DNA of 64,000 bases from Actinoplanes sp. NBC_00393 (lineage in GTDB: Bacteria; Actinomycetota; Actinomycetes; Mycobacteriales; Micromonosporaceae), in the NCBI RefSeq assembly GCF_036053395.1, contig NZ_CP107942.1:2136501-2200500 (forward strand), written 5' to 3'. Positions within the stretch are counted from its first letter, which is position 1; each line of letters begins with the position of its first letter. Under the pieces are notes generated by a model. It was given only the letters and a program-made list of their open reading frames with translations, searched no databases and had not been told where the DNA came from. The position numbers and the translations under genes are program-made. Shown here piece by piece: positions 34,040 to 42,501 of the stretch.

Positions 34040-35002
34040 GTGCGTGCTGCCCGGCTGATCAACCTCGTCCTGCTGTTGCAGTCGCGCGGCATGATGACCG
34101 CCGCGGAACTCTCGGCAGAGCTGGAGGTTTCTGAGCGGACCGTCTATCGCGACGTGCTCGCGCTGTCCGCGGCCGGAGTCCCGGTCTACGCCGAGCAGGG
34201 CCGGGCCGGTGGATATCGGCTGGTCGGCGGCTACCGGACCCGGCTGACCGGGCTCAGCCAGGCCGAGGCCGAGGCGTTGTTCCTGGCGGGGTTGCCGGGG
34301 CCGGCCCGCGACATGGGTCTGGACGAGCCGGTCCGGGCCGTGAAGCGCAAGGTCCTCGCCGCCCTGCCGCCCGGGTTGCGGGAGGCCTCGGAGCGGGCCG
34401 GGCAGCGGTTCCATCTCGATGCGCCGGGCTGGTTCGCCGACTCCGACCCGCCCGAGCATCTGGCCGAACTCGCCCGGGCGGTGTGGCAGGACCGGATCCT
34501 CACCATGCGTTACCGGCGGCGGGATGAGGTGACCCGGACGGTCGAACCGTACGGGCTGGTCCTCAAGAACGGCGTCTGGTACCTCGTCGGGAAGGTGGGG
34601 GACGATCTGCGGTCGTACCGGGTCGATCGGATCACTTCGGTCGAGCCGACCGGGGACGGGTTCGAGCGGGATCCGTCGTTCGAGCTGCCGCGGTTCTGGG
34701 CCGACCGGGCCGCCGAGTTCGTGCGGCAGATGCTGCGGGAGACGATCGAGCTGCGGTTGAGCCCGCACGGCGTACGCATGCTGCGGTTCGTCTTCGAGCC
34801 CCCGGCCGTGCAGGAGGCCCTTGAAGCGGCCGGCGAACCGGGTCCGGACGGCTGGGTCCGGACCCGGGTGCCGGTGGAATCGATCGACGTCGCTTACACG
34901 TACGTCATGCGGTTGGGCCCGGAGGCTGAAGTGCTGGAGCCGCCCGCCCTGCGTGCCCGGCTCGCCGAGGCCGCGCAGCGCCTGGGTGACCTCTACCGGT
35001 AA
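34040..35002 (+). CDS. DeoR-HTH/WYL-domain transcriptional regulator
   Basis: 320 residues from GTG 34040, preceded by GGGAG; ATG 34007 is in frame but would run through the operator side. The N-terminus RAARLINLVLLLQSRG plus LEVSERTVYRDVLALSAAGV is the HTH_11 winged helix, and residues ~135-220 form the WYL domain (LVLKNGVWYLVGKVGDDLRS followed by YRVDRI). Such proteins often sense a ligand or nucleotide and control a neighbouring gene. The divergent serine hydrolase is the natural target. Its 3' end overlaps the convergent SDR by 10 bases. Confidence 0.9.
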   Translation: MRAARLINLVLLLQSRGMMTAAELSAELEVSERTVYRDVLALSAAGVPVYAEQGRAGGYRLVGGYRTRLTGLSQAEAEALFLAGLPGPARDMGLDEPVRAVKRKVLAALPPGLREASERAGQRFHLDAPGWFADSDPPEHLAELARAVWQDRILTMRYRRRDEVTRTVEPYGLVLKNGVWYLVGKVGDDLRSYRVDRITSVEPTGDGFERDPSFELPRFWADRAAEFVRQMLRETIELRLSPHGVRMLRFVFEPPAVQEALEAAGEPGPDGWVRTRVPVESIDVAYTYVMRLGPEAEVLEPPALRARLAEAAQRLGDLYR

Positions 35003-35910
35003 CCGGTGACATCTGCGGGTCTGCCGGGATCCTGCACCTCGACCAGGTATCGCCAGGCGTCCGGTTGGCTGCCGTCGAGGTCGGTGAACCCGTAGATCTT
35101 GGCGAGTTCGCCGCTGGAGACCGACTTGCCGTTCCATCGGGCGCGATCGTCATCCGCTGCCAGAGCGGCGACTGCGCGTCCGACGTACGCAGGCGTTTCG
35201 GAGATCGCGAAGTGCGGCTCCTTCGCGCAGGCGTCGCGCCAGTTCTCCTCGGTGACGCCGTAGATCTCCAGCATCATCTCCGACCGCAGCCACCCCGGGG
35301 TAAGCGCCACCGAGGTCGCGCCGTGCTCGGCCACGTCCTTCGACCAGGCGAACGCCAGCCGGTTCACCGACCATTTGACCAGGTCGTAGAAGGCGGACAG
35401 CCGGTAGTTCGTCGCGTTGTACTCGGTCGTGCCGTCACCCATCTCGATCACCAGACCACCCGGCCGGCGGATCAACAGCGGCAGCGCGTAGTGGCTGGTG
35501 ATGATGTGCGTGTCGATCGCCTGGCGCAGCAGCCGGAAGCCCTGGTCGAGGTCCTGCTCCCAGATCGGCTTGTCCCAGGTGGTCAGCTCGTCACCGCCCC
35601 ACACGTCGTTGACCAGCACGTCGAGGCGGCCCTGCTCGCTGTCGATGCGCTGGACCAGCGCGGCGACCTGCTCCCGGTCGAGGTGGTCGACGGCCACGCC
35701 GATGCCGGTGCCGCCGGCCGCGGTGACCAGCTCGCCGGTTTCCTCGATCGTTTCCGGGCGGCTCGATGCCGAGCGGTTGGCGCGGGTGCTGCGGCCGGTG
35801 GCGTACACGGTGGCGCCGGCCGCGCCGAGCTGGATCGCGATCTGCCGCCCGGCGCCGCGGGTCGCCCCGGCCACCAGGGCGACTTTCCCGGTCAGTGGTT
35901 TCGTCGTCAT
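34993..35910 (-). CDS. SDR family oxidoreductase (long-type)
   Basis: 305 residues. VALVAGATRGAGRQIAIQLG binds NAD(P), and a longer insert follows the first strands (RSTRANRSASSRPETIEETG), as in the DHRS1/YciK-like group. The active site has YDLVK (Tyr and Lys), with VNDVW replacing the usual NAG. The C-terminal ~40 residues extend beyond the core. Substrate unknown; it converges on the WYL gene. Confidence 0.88.
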   Translation of the reverse strand: MTTKPLTGKVALVAGATRGAGRQIAIQLGAAGATVYATGRSTRANRSASSRPETIEETGELVTAAGGTGIGVAVDHLDREQVAALVQRIDSEQGRLDVLVNDVWGGDELTTWDKPIWEQDLDQGFRLLRQAIDTHIITSHYALPLLIRRPGGLVIEMGDGTTEYNATNYRLSAFYDLVKWSVNRLAFAWSKDVAEHGATSVALTPGWLRSEMMLEIYGVTEENWRDACAKEPHFAISETPAYVGRAVAALAADDDRARWNGKSVSSGELAKIYGFTDLDGSQPDAWRYLVEVQDPGRPADVTGYR

Positions 35911-35953
35911 GCTTCCGATGCTGGCGGCGAAACCTGACAGATGCTGTCCGGTT

Positions 35954-36607
35954 TTACATTTGGTCCACCACCGCGACCAGATCCGGGAACACGTCGATCG
36001 AGGCGGTCACAAAGCGCGGGTCGAACTCGTCGAGACGCCGCACGCCGCTCTGCAGGCAGGCGACGAAGCGGATCCCCGCACCGCCCGCCGCCAGCGCGTC
36101 CCCGGGCGAATCGCCCACATAGACACACTGCTCGGGAGTGAGCCCGGTCTCGGCGAGCAGTTCGTCGAAGGCACGCGGGTCCGGCTTGCGGAACCGGGTG
36201 TTGCCCTGGTGGTAGGCGGCGCTGACGCGCCCGGCGAGCACGTGGTCCGGCGCCAGCATGTGCTCCACCTCGACCTGGGCACGGGAGGTCAACAGCAGCA
36301 CGGTACGCCCGGCAGCGACCAGTTTGTCCAGGGCGTCGAGGTTCTCCGGCGGGATCACGTCCAGCCGGCCGTCGGCCAGATACTCCTGGTGGGCGATCGG
36401 GAAGAGCTCGGCGAACCGGTCCAGATCCAGGCCGGGCGAGCGATGCGGCATGGCATCCAGCAGCACCTCACCCCAGGTGGCCAGATGCACGGTACGCGAC
36501 ATCGGCGGCCGGCCCATCCGCGCGAGAACCTCGTTCTCCAGCTCGAACGACGCGGCCTCGGTCAGGCAGAGGGTGTCGTCGACGTCCACGATCACGGCCT
36601 GAATCAA
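35954..36607 (-). CDS. HAD-family hydrolase
   Basis: 217 residues. VIVDVDDTLC at residues 6-15 gives the DxDxT nucleophile motif (Asp8, Asp10); VLLLTSRAQ is motif II, RKPDPRAFDELLAETG motif III, and YVGDSPGDALAAGGAG motif IV. This is a Cof/phosphoglycolate-phosphatase-like phosphatase with a helical cap. The start overlaps the stop of the upstream hydrolase gene, so both are cotranscribed. Substrate unknown. Confidence 0.9.
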   Translation of the reverse strand: MIQAVIVDVDDTLCLTEAASFELENEVLARMGRPPMSRTVHLATWGEVLLDAMPHRSPGLDLDRFAELFPIAHQEYLADGRLDVIPPENLDALDKLVAAGRTVLLLTSRAQVEVEHMLAPDHVLAGRVSAAYHQGNTRFRKPDPRAFDELLAETGLTPEQCVYVGDSPGDALAAGGAGIRFVACLQSGVRRLDEFDPRFVTASIDVFPDLVAVVDQM

Positions 36608-37143
36608 CGGTCCTCCTGGTTGATGGTGTCGAGGAACTGTTCCATCGCGGTGACCATCCTGCCGAGTGCGGTGATCGTCTCGATCATCGGGCCGGGCCGG
36701 AACAGGCCGTGGTTCGCGTTCTCGATCTCCAGGACGTGCGGTGTCAGACGGCGCGCTGCTGTGCCGTCCCAGTATTCATCCGCAGTGCCGCCCACCAGGA
36801 GGAACGGGGCTGTGGTTCGGCCCAGGGCGGCGACGATCCACGGCATGGTGAGCAGCGGGGTCAGCCAGACCGCGGGCAGGTCTCGCATCGCTGCCAGCCG
36901 GGCGGCGTGGGAGCCGAGGGACTTGCCGATCAGCAAGGGTGTGCCGCCGAGGGTGTCGAGCAACGGGTTGACTTGGTCTTCCACCCAGGCCTCGGCGGTC
37001 GGCGCGAAGGGGTCGGTCAGCTTGGCGGGCCACTGATGCCGGTGCACGGTTGCGCCGCGGCGTTCCGGGACTGCTGCGGCGTACATCAGCATCCCGGCTG
37101 CCGGCCCGAACTTTCCTCCCGGAAGGACCACCACATCGGCCAT
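36604..37143 (-). CDS. Small alpha/beta-hydrolase-like protein
   Basis: 179 residues, short for the fold. LLIGKSLGSHAARLAA supplies a G-x-S-x-G nucleophile elbow; APFLLVGGTADEYWDG and ENANHGLFRPG hold the likely acid and His. It resembles the BD-FAE/RBBP9-like group of small hydrolases. It is coupled to the HAD gene by a 4-base overlap. Confidence 0.8.
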   Translation of the reverse strand: MADVVVLPGGKFGPAAGMLMYAAAVPERRGATVHRHQWPAKLTDPFAPTAEAWVEDQVNPLLDTLGGTPLLIGKSLGSHAARLAAMRDLPAVWLTPLLTMPWIVAALGRTTAPFLLVGGTADEYWDGTAARRLTPHVLEIENANHGLFRPGPMIETITALGRMVTAMEQFLDTINQEDR

Positions 37144-37201
37144 CTCAAAAGTGTCGTACCCCGGCGGTAGGTTTCGCTCGACTCTTTCATCGGGGGGTGT
37201 T

Positions 37202-37513
37202 ATGTATCGGCAGGGTGATGTGCTGATCGTGGCGGTGGGCGAGGTGCCGGCCTGTGCGCCGGTGCCACGGGATCGACGCGGGCGGATGGTGCTGGCCCGG
37301 GGCGAGGCGACCGGGCATGCTCACGTGATCGGCGGCCCAGGTTTGCAGTTGCTGGCCGACCTCGACGATCCATCCCTGATGTTCGTCGACGTTCCGGAGT
37401 ATGGGCGGGTCACCCACGAGGAGCACGGTCCGATCTCGCTGCCGGCCGGGAAGTACCGGGTGGTGCGGCAGCGTGAGTACATTCCGGGCGCGTTCCGCCC
37501 GGTGGCGGACTGA
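37202..37513 (+). CDS. Conserved small protein paired with DUF6745
   Basis: 103 residues from ATG 37202. Not a family I can name, but the conserved-looking blocks RQGDVLIVAVGEVP, MVLARGEATGHAHVI, THEEHGPISLPAGKYRVVRQ and REYIPG recall small proteins that precede DUF6745 genes in other bacteria. It is probably a compact all-beta protein. The stop is 3 bases before the DUF6745 start, so the two are cotranscribed and likely act together. Confidence 0.7.
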   Translation: MYRQGDVLIVAVGEVPACAPVPRDRRGRMVLARGEATGHAHVIGGPGLQLLADLDDPSLMFVDVPEYGRVTHEEHGPISLPAGKYRVVRQREYIPGAFRPVAD

Positions 37514-37516
37514 GCG

Positions 37517-38710
37517 ATGCGCCTCACCCACGCCCAGGAGGCGATGGCTGCCGCGATCGAGGATCAGTGGCTGGCCTCCGCATTGGAGACCGGGCCGGCG
37601 TCACGCGAGGCTGCAGAACGAGGGGTACGGGAGGCGTACGCGCTGGCCGGCGTCCCCGGGCCATCGCGGGTGTTCTGGTTCGGCTCGCCACGCGCCAGTG
37701 CGGCCGCGATGGCGTTCCTTTCGGGGGCGCCGGCCCCTGACGCTGACGCGCCGGCCTGGTTCGCCGAGGCTTATTCGTCGTTGCGTGCCCAGGGCTGGAC
37801 GCCAGGGGAGACCGGCGGCCGTTCGCTGCGGCGCCTCGTCCGGACCGAGCCGTGGGCCGCCGCCCGGTCGGCGGCGGCCGCAGCGCTCGGGCCGGAGGGC
37901 TGGGCGCAGCTCGGTTCGGCTGCCGGGCGGCGTTCTTGGGAGCTGGCGATGGACCGGGTGGCGGGCCGTCTCCGGCTGCGCCTCGGCGAGGACTTGTCGC
38001 CGTCGCCGTCGGTGTCGTCCTCGGCGTCAGCGTCGCCGTCGTTGTCCTTTGCGTCGCTGCCGTTGGTCCGCTCGCAGCTGCTTGACGCGATCTACGGCCA
38101 GTACGACGCCGCCTGGCTGGCGACCTTCGCGGCCGCCGACCGGTTGTGCCCGGAGGCCGGGCTGATGACCCGACTCGCCGGGCTGGCCACGGTGGCCCAT
38201 AACGCCGGCTGGTGGTGGGCTACCTCGCGGTTCGCGGTGCTGACCGAGCGCCCGGTCACGCTGACCCGCGACAACGTCGGCCGTCTGCACTGCGGCGACG
38301 GCCCGGCCCTCGCCTTCCCCGACGGTTACGGCCTGTGGGCCTGGCGGGGCATGCCGATTCCGCCGTCGCTGGCAGCTTCGCTGCCGTCCCTGACCGTCGG
38401 CGAGATCCGGGCGGAGAAGAACGCCGAGATCCGCCGGGTGATGCTGGAACACTTCGGCTACGACCGCTACCTGCGCGAGTCCGGAGCCCGCCGGCTCCAC
38501 ACCGACGCCACCGGCGTCCTGTGGCACCTGGACCTGCCCGGCGACGAGCCCTTGGCGATGGTCGAGGTGGTGAACGCGACCCCGGAGCCCGACGGGACGA
38601 GCCGCGTCTACTGGCTGCGGGTCCCACCATCGACGCGGACCGCCCGCGAGGGCGTGGCCTGGACCTTCGGCCTCACCGCCGAGGAATACCACCCGCTGAT
38701 CCAGACCTGA
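37517..38710 (+). CDS. DUF6745 domain protein
   Basis: 397 residues. The N-terminal half is helical and variable, with a Ser/Pro-rich low-complexity insert at residues ~157-177. The conserved part begins at LTERPVTLTRDNVGRLHCGD, then GPALAFPDGYGLWAWRGMPI, and ends near EVVNATPEPDGTSRVYWLRV, finishing with FGLTAEEYHPLIQT. No catalytic motif is evident, and the family function is not established. It forms a two-gene unit with the small protein just upstream. Confidence 0.75.
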   Translation: MRLTHAQEAMAAAIEDQWLASALETGPASREAAERGVREAYALAGVPGPSRVFWFGSPRASAAAMAFLSGAPAPDADAPAWFAEAYSSLRAQGWTPGETGGRSLRRLVRTEPWAAARSAAAAALGPEGWAQLGSAAGRRSWELAMDRVAGRLRLRLGEDLSPSPSVSSSASASPSLSFASLPLVRSQLLDAIYGQYDAAWLATFAAADRLCPEAGLMTRLAGLATVAHNAGWWWATSRFAVLTERPVTLTRDNVGRLHCGDGPALAFPDGYGLWAWRGMPIPPSLAASLPSLTVGEIRAEKNAEIRRVMLEHFGYDRYLRESGARRLHTDATGVLWHLDLPGDEPLAMVEVVNATPEPDGTSRVYWLRVPPSTRTAREGVAWTFGLTAEEYHPLIQT

Positions 38711-38813
38711 CCTACGCTGCAGTAGGGCAGCGTGCCGTCTGGTTCCGGCTGCCGCCCGGCTCGTCGTGGCACACTCGGCGTGAGCCTTTCTGTTCATCTG
38801 CGGAGCGTGTGGA

Positions 38814-39530
38814 ATGGGAGTGCTGCGGCATCTCGCCGGGCGGGTGTGGCTGTACCCGCACGATCCGGACCCAGCACGGGTGCAGGGCTGTGTGGCCGTG
38901 ATCGCCGACGACGGTGGCAGCATTCTGGTGGACGCCGGCCAGAGCCCGGCGATGGCACGCGCGGTGCGTGCGGCCATCGCGGAGGCCGGTTTACCGGCTC
39001 CACGCCGGCTCGTCTACACACACCACCATTGGGATCATGTCTGGGGCGCCTGCGCCTGGCCCGAAGTGGAGGTCATCGGTCACCGCTCCGGCGCTCGGAT
39101 CCTGCGGGCCGAGGCCGGTAGGCCGTGGAGCGAGTCGTATGTACGGGACCTCGCTGCCGCCAACCCGCGCATGGGCCCGAGCTGCACCGCGAGAGCGGCC
39201 GCGATGGCCGGCGACTGGGACCTGTTCTCCGTGGTGGTGCCGCACACCGAGTTCGACAGCGGCCTCACCCTGCCTGGCGGCGTCGAGGTCCGCCACGTCG
39301 GCGGCGGCCATGCGGAGGACTCCACGGTGGTGGCGGACCCGAAGTCCGGGGTGCTGCTGTTGGGGGACTGCTTCTACCCACCGCCTCTGCACCTGCGCGA
39401 GCCCGGCGACGGCATGGACATGGCCTTGATCCGGCGGTTGCTCGCCGAGTATCCGCCCGGCCGGTATGACTGGTACGCCGACAGCCACGACGACCCCAAG
39501 CCGAGCGCGGCTCTCAAGGATTTCGAGTAG
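38814..39530 (+). CDS. MBL-fold metallo-hydrolase
   Basis: 238 residues. YTHHHWDHVWG is the H-x-H-x-D-H zinc motif; VGGGHAEDSTVV and LLLGDCFYPP hold the further His and bridging Asp, and YADSHDD the last His. It belongs to the general beta-lactamase-like hydrolase group (glyoxalase II, lactonase). No signal peptide, so it is cytoplasmic. Substrate unknown; the gene appears to be alone. Confidence 0.9.
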   Translation: MGVLRHLAGRVWLYPHDPDPARVQGCVAVIADDGGSILVDAGQSPAMARAVRAAIAEAGLPAPRRLVYTHHHWDHVWGACAWPEVEVIGHRSGARILRAEAGRPWSESYVRDLAAANPRMGPSCTARAAAMAGDWDLFSVVVPHTEFDSGLTLPGGVEVRHVGGGHAEDSTVVADPKSGVLLLGDCFYPPPLHLREPGDGMDMALIRRLLAEYPPGRYDWYADSHDDPKPSAALKDFE

Positions 39531-39601
39531 CGACCGCGAGGGCCTTCCCTGGTTCCGGTGCGGGGGGTGTGTGCAGGGTTGCACCTTCCGTAGCGGCATG
39601 T

Positions 39602-39614
39602 GGTCCAGTGGACC
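39602..39614. promoter_or_regulatory. Palindrome upstream of MerR-type gene
   Basis: GGTCCAGTGGACC is a perfect inverted repeat (6-base arms) 30 bases before the start codon at 39644. TTGCAC (39579-39584) lies 19 bases upstream of a weak TCCAGT, a spacing seen in MerR-controlled promoters. Confidence 0.45.
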
Positions 39615-39643
39615 TACGTCCCGATCACCTGAGGGAAGGTCCC

Positions 39644-40585
39644 ATGTTCATGCGTTCGTCTTTCATGCCACCTCGCCAGGTCAAGATCGGTGACGCTGCG
39701 GCCTTCGTCGGTGTCACGCCACGGGCGATTCGCCACTACCACGAGATCGGCCTGCTCCCCGAGCCTGAGCGAGGCGGTGATGGCCGCCGCCGGTACGCGT
39801 ACGAGGACATGATCCGCCTGCTGTGGATTCGCAAGATGGCCGATGCCGGGATCGCTCTGGACGACATCCGTGACGCCTTCACCACCGGCATGGCGATCGG
39901 CGACCGGACCGGGACGACGGCGCCGGCTTCCGCGGGTGCGGACAGCGGAGACGACATCGCGGGCATTTTGGAGCGGTTGGAGGATACCCTCGCCGAGCAG
40001 GAGGCGGAATTGCGGCGGCAACGGACCGCGGTGCAGCGGATGCGCACCGAAGGCAGCCGGATGGGCCTGCTCTCCGACTTCGTCACCGAACGCCTCAAGG
40101 ACCTGCCCGAAGGCTCCTTGCGGCAGGCGGACCTGGACACTCTGCTGGTCACCGAGCGGATCTTCGGCCCGCTCGGCGCGGCTGTCCAGGCCACCCGGTT
40201 CATCGTCCTGGCCACGCATCCCACTCTGCGCGAGGATTCCGACCGCATCGATGCCGCCGAGGAGGCCCTCGATGACAGCGTCGCCGTCGACGATCCTCGG
40301 GTGGCTCAAGTGGCTGTCGAGCGGCACGCCTTCGAAAGCGCCCTGCACGCCGTCATCGAGGAGTCCGGCCTGGACCAGGACGACGATGCCCTCTTCGACG
40401 CCTGGGACACTTTGCACCCCGCTCCCGCCGATGACGAGGCCGCCCTCCGCTCTGGCCGACGGGAGGCCGGCTCCATGAGCGCGGTTGAAGCCATCGGCAA
40501 GATGCCCTACGACTTCTCCCCAGCCCGCCTGCGCTGTATGGAACTGGCCGAAGAGCTCTCCGCCCAAGACTCACCCGCTACCTGA
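39644..40585 (+). CDS. MerR-family transcriptional regulator (long form)
   Basis: 313 residues from ATG 39644 (GAGGGAAGG upstream). QVKIGDAAAFVGVTPRAIRH and YHEIGLLPEPERGGDGRRRY make the MerR winged helix; a coiled coil with EQEAELRRQRTAVQRMRTEG follows. The C-terminal ~170 residues are helical and acidic and unlike metal sensors, so a small organic ligand or protein partner is likely. There is no obvious adjacent target; the palindrome ahead of the gene suggests autoregulation. Confidence 0.9.
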   Translation: MFMRSSFMPPRQVKIGDAAAFVGVTPRAIRHYHEIGLLPEPERGGDGRRRYAYEDMIRLLWIRKMADAGIALDDIRDAFTTGMAIGDRTGTTAPASAGADSGDDIAGILERLEDTLAEQEAELRRQRTAVQRMRTEGSRMGLLSDFVTERLKDLPEGSLRQADLDTLLVTERIFGPLGAAVQATRFIVLATHPTLREDSDRIDAAEEALDDSVAVDDPRVAQVAVERHAFESALHAVIEESGLDQDDDALFDAWDTLHPAPADDEAALRSGRREAGSMSAVEAIGKMPYDFSPARLRCMELAEELSAQDSPAT

Positions 40586-40856
40586 AACACGGCCCAGGGG
40601 TGGCTGGTCACCACGAGTTACCCGGCGGCTCCGGCCGGGTACCGAAACCGCGCGGAACATTGGGTTGACCAGACACCTTTCGCGGTTAGGGTCCGGCTGC
40701 GGTCGGTGGAGAGACCTGTGCCGGTGAGGTAGCCGTCGATCAGGCCGGTGCGGTATTGCGAGCGTTTAAGGCGGTTCTTCATGGAGGCGGCCCGGCCAGC
40801 GGGACGGAAGCGGCCAAGTCTCACCGCGCCGAGGCCGGGACTGCCGGGGCCAAGGC

Positions 40857-40879
40857 AGGGGCAGGGGCAGGGGCAGGGA
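40857..40879 (+). other. G-run array with quadruplex potential
   Basis: Four G-runs (GGGG-CA-GGGG-CA-GGGG-CA-GGG) in 22 bases on the plus strand, at the edge of dispersed-repeat copy B. Intramolecular quadruplex formation is plausible from the spacing alone. Confidence 0.55.
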
Positions 40880-41050
40880 TGAGCGTCTAAGAACCGGCCT
40901 TCGCTGTCACCCGGCGGGCAGGTACGGCGACCCTCGGTGAAATAGGGGTTCTCGAACGCCGGCACACCCGTTGCGGGTGTTGGTACACCCGCTGTGGGTG
41001 TGGCCGTTCGTCCGGAAGGTTTCCCGCCGCAGAGCGCCGGCCGCTGCCCC
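40870..41050 (-). repeat. Dispersed intergenic repeat, copy B (with hairpin)
   Basis: Reverse-strand match to 9950-10140. Core hairpin at 40961-41005: inner arms GCGGGTGT (40973-40980) and ACACCCGC (40985-40992), outer arms GGCACACCC (40961-40969) and GGGTGT-g-GCC (40996-41005). It lies in an 894-base gap without a convincing gene. Confidence 0.7.
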
Positions 41051-41284
41051 GCGCCGCCGCTGCCTGCGGGCACGGTGTTCCGCCAGCCGGGGCGGTCCGG
41101 CTGACATCGAAGGGGAGGGCAGGCTGGTGCGCGCCTGCACCGCGACCCGGCCGGCCCACCCGGCACATCTCTCGCGATCGAGGCAAGCGGCAGACGGCCG
41201 TCGACTCCGGACCGACGGCGAGACCCCGACGCCGAAAGCGCTCGAGCTGCGCCGTGAACGGATCGGGGCGTTCGCGGCAACTTT

Positions 41285-41380
41285 GCAGGCCCGCCTCCAG
41301 GCAGGCCCGCCTCCAGGCAGGCCCGCCTCCAGGCAGGCCCGCCTCCAGGCAGGCCCGCCTCCAGGCAGGCCCGCCTCAAG
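41285..41380. repeat. 16-bp tandem repeat x6
   Basis: Six head-to-tail units GCAGGCCCGCCTCCAG (41285-41300 and on), the last with one change. A 16-base period cannot keep a reading frame, so this is not coding repeat DNA; each unit contains an AGGC/GCCT near-palindrome. The rest of 41051-41479 shows no feature I can support. Confidence 0.9.
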
Positions 41381-41479
41381 TAGGCCGACGGTCACAGCCG
41401 GGCCGGTAGCGGCTCTTGGCGAGCGACGGCTCGCTGAATGGCCGGTGGCGGTGGTCTGCCGTGGTACCCGCCTTCTCGA

Positions 41480-42382
41480 CTACCGGGCGGGCGCTTCTGC
41501 GACGTCCGGCAGCGCCGGGTGCACGGCGTCGAGAGGCCAGACGGCGGGAATGCGTTCTAGTAGGCCGTCGGCGTACACGTCTCGCAGTTTCAAGGGCTTG
41601 AGGTGCACGTAGCCGATGTGGCAATCGCAGAGTGAGTTGGTGCAGGCGCGCGGCCGTAAGGCCGCCCGCCAGGTGCCGTCGTAGAGGTTGCCGATCGGGG
41701 TGGGGATGAAATGGCAGCGGCGGACGGTGCCGTCGCCTAGCACCGAGATGGCAGTCTCGCCGGCGTGGCATGCCTGGCCGAGGGAGGCGTGCGGGCGGAC
41801 GCTGTCGCCGAAGCGGGGGTCGAGGACGGTCCAGCGACGTTCCTCGTCGGCGGTGTAGACGTGGCCGTCGGCGGCGTTGATCCACAGGTAGACGTGGGCG
41901 GGCAGCGCGGCGCGCAGGGCGATCGCCTCGGCATAGTGCTCCGGCAGGCCGACGACGCCTACGGAGTAGCGGATGCCCAGGTCGTCGAGGGAGCGGCAGC
42001 GGGCCAGGAAGCGTTCGCGGGTCACCTGGCCGGGATGGAAGGTGGCCCACAGCGCGGCCACCTGTGGATTGGCGTCGGCCAGCCAGGTGGTGCGCGCGGC
42101 CAGGTTGGTCTGGATGGCTACCCGGTCGACGTGCGGTAGGTGGGAGAGGCGGATGATCGCGTCGCGGTACCAGGAGCGGGTCAGGCCTTCGCCCCACGGG
42201 GTGAACAGCACGGACAGCCGCCGGTCGGTGGTCGCGGCGACCCAGCCGGTGAAGCGGAGCAGGTCGGCGCGGTCGGCGCGCAGCAGGTCCGGTGGGTCGA
42301 CGCGCTTGGCGAACGGGCAATACGGACAGTCGTAGTTGCAGCTTGCGAGCGGGCCTCGGTAGAGGATGTATAAATCGCTCAT
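41480..42382 (-). CDS. STM4011-family radical SAM protein
   Basis: 300 residues from ATG 42382. SCNYDCPYCPFAKR carries the CxxxCxxC [4Fe-4S] motif of radical SAM enzymes. Additional Cys toward the C-terminus (QACHAGE, RRCHF, ACTNSLCDCHIGY) could hold an auxiliary cluster. The start overlaps the stop of a 40-codon ORF (ATGA), which in turn couples to STM4012. It is the last gene of the five-gene STM4011-4015 cassette; the substrate of this cassette is not known. Confidence 0.88.
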   Translation of the reverse strand: MSDLYILYRGPLASCNYDCPYCPFAKRVDPPDLLRADRADLLRFTGWVAATTDRRLSVLFTPWGEGLTRSWYRDAIIRLSHLPHVDRVAIQTNLAARTTWLADANPQVAALWATFHPGQVTRERFLARCRSLDDLGIRYSVGVVGLPEHYAEAIALRAALPAHVYLWINAADGHVYTADEERRWTVLDPRFGDSVRPHASLGQACHAGETAISVLGDGTVRRCHFIPTPIGNLYDGTWRAALRPRACTNSLCDCHIGYVHLKPLKLRDVYADGLLERIPAVWPLDAVHPALPDVAEAPAR

Positions 42383-42501
42383 CGCAGACCACCTGCGCAG
42401 GCTCGGCGGTAAGGGCTGCGGCGGCATGCACGCCGGTCGGAGGGCGTGCCCGGGATGAAGTCGGAGCCGGTGGGAGCGCTGGGCGTGGAATGCCTGGTCA
42501 T
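42379..42501 (-). CDS. Small ORF (40 aa) coupled between two radical SAM genes
   Basis: ATG 42501 overlaps the STM4012 stop as ATGA, and its own TGA overlaps the STM4011 ATG as ATGA, an arrangement expected of a real cistron. The peptide is Ser/Thr/Pro-rich at first, then basic with two Cys in RRACRRSPYRRAC and ends AGGLR. There is no strong ribosome-binding site, so translation would rely on coupling. It could be a precursor peptide, a small partner, or merely an accidental spacer; no homology can be checked here. Confidence 0.45.
   Translation of the reverse strand: MTRHSTPSAPTGSDFIPGTPSDRRACRRSPYRRACAGGLR

Noticed and set aside
41285..41380. CRISPR array
   Set aside because: The six 16-base units are contiguous with no spacers, and no cas genes are near.
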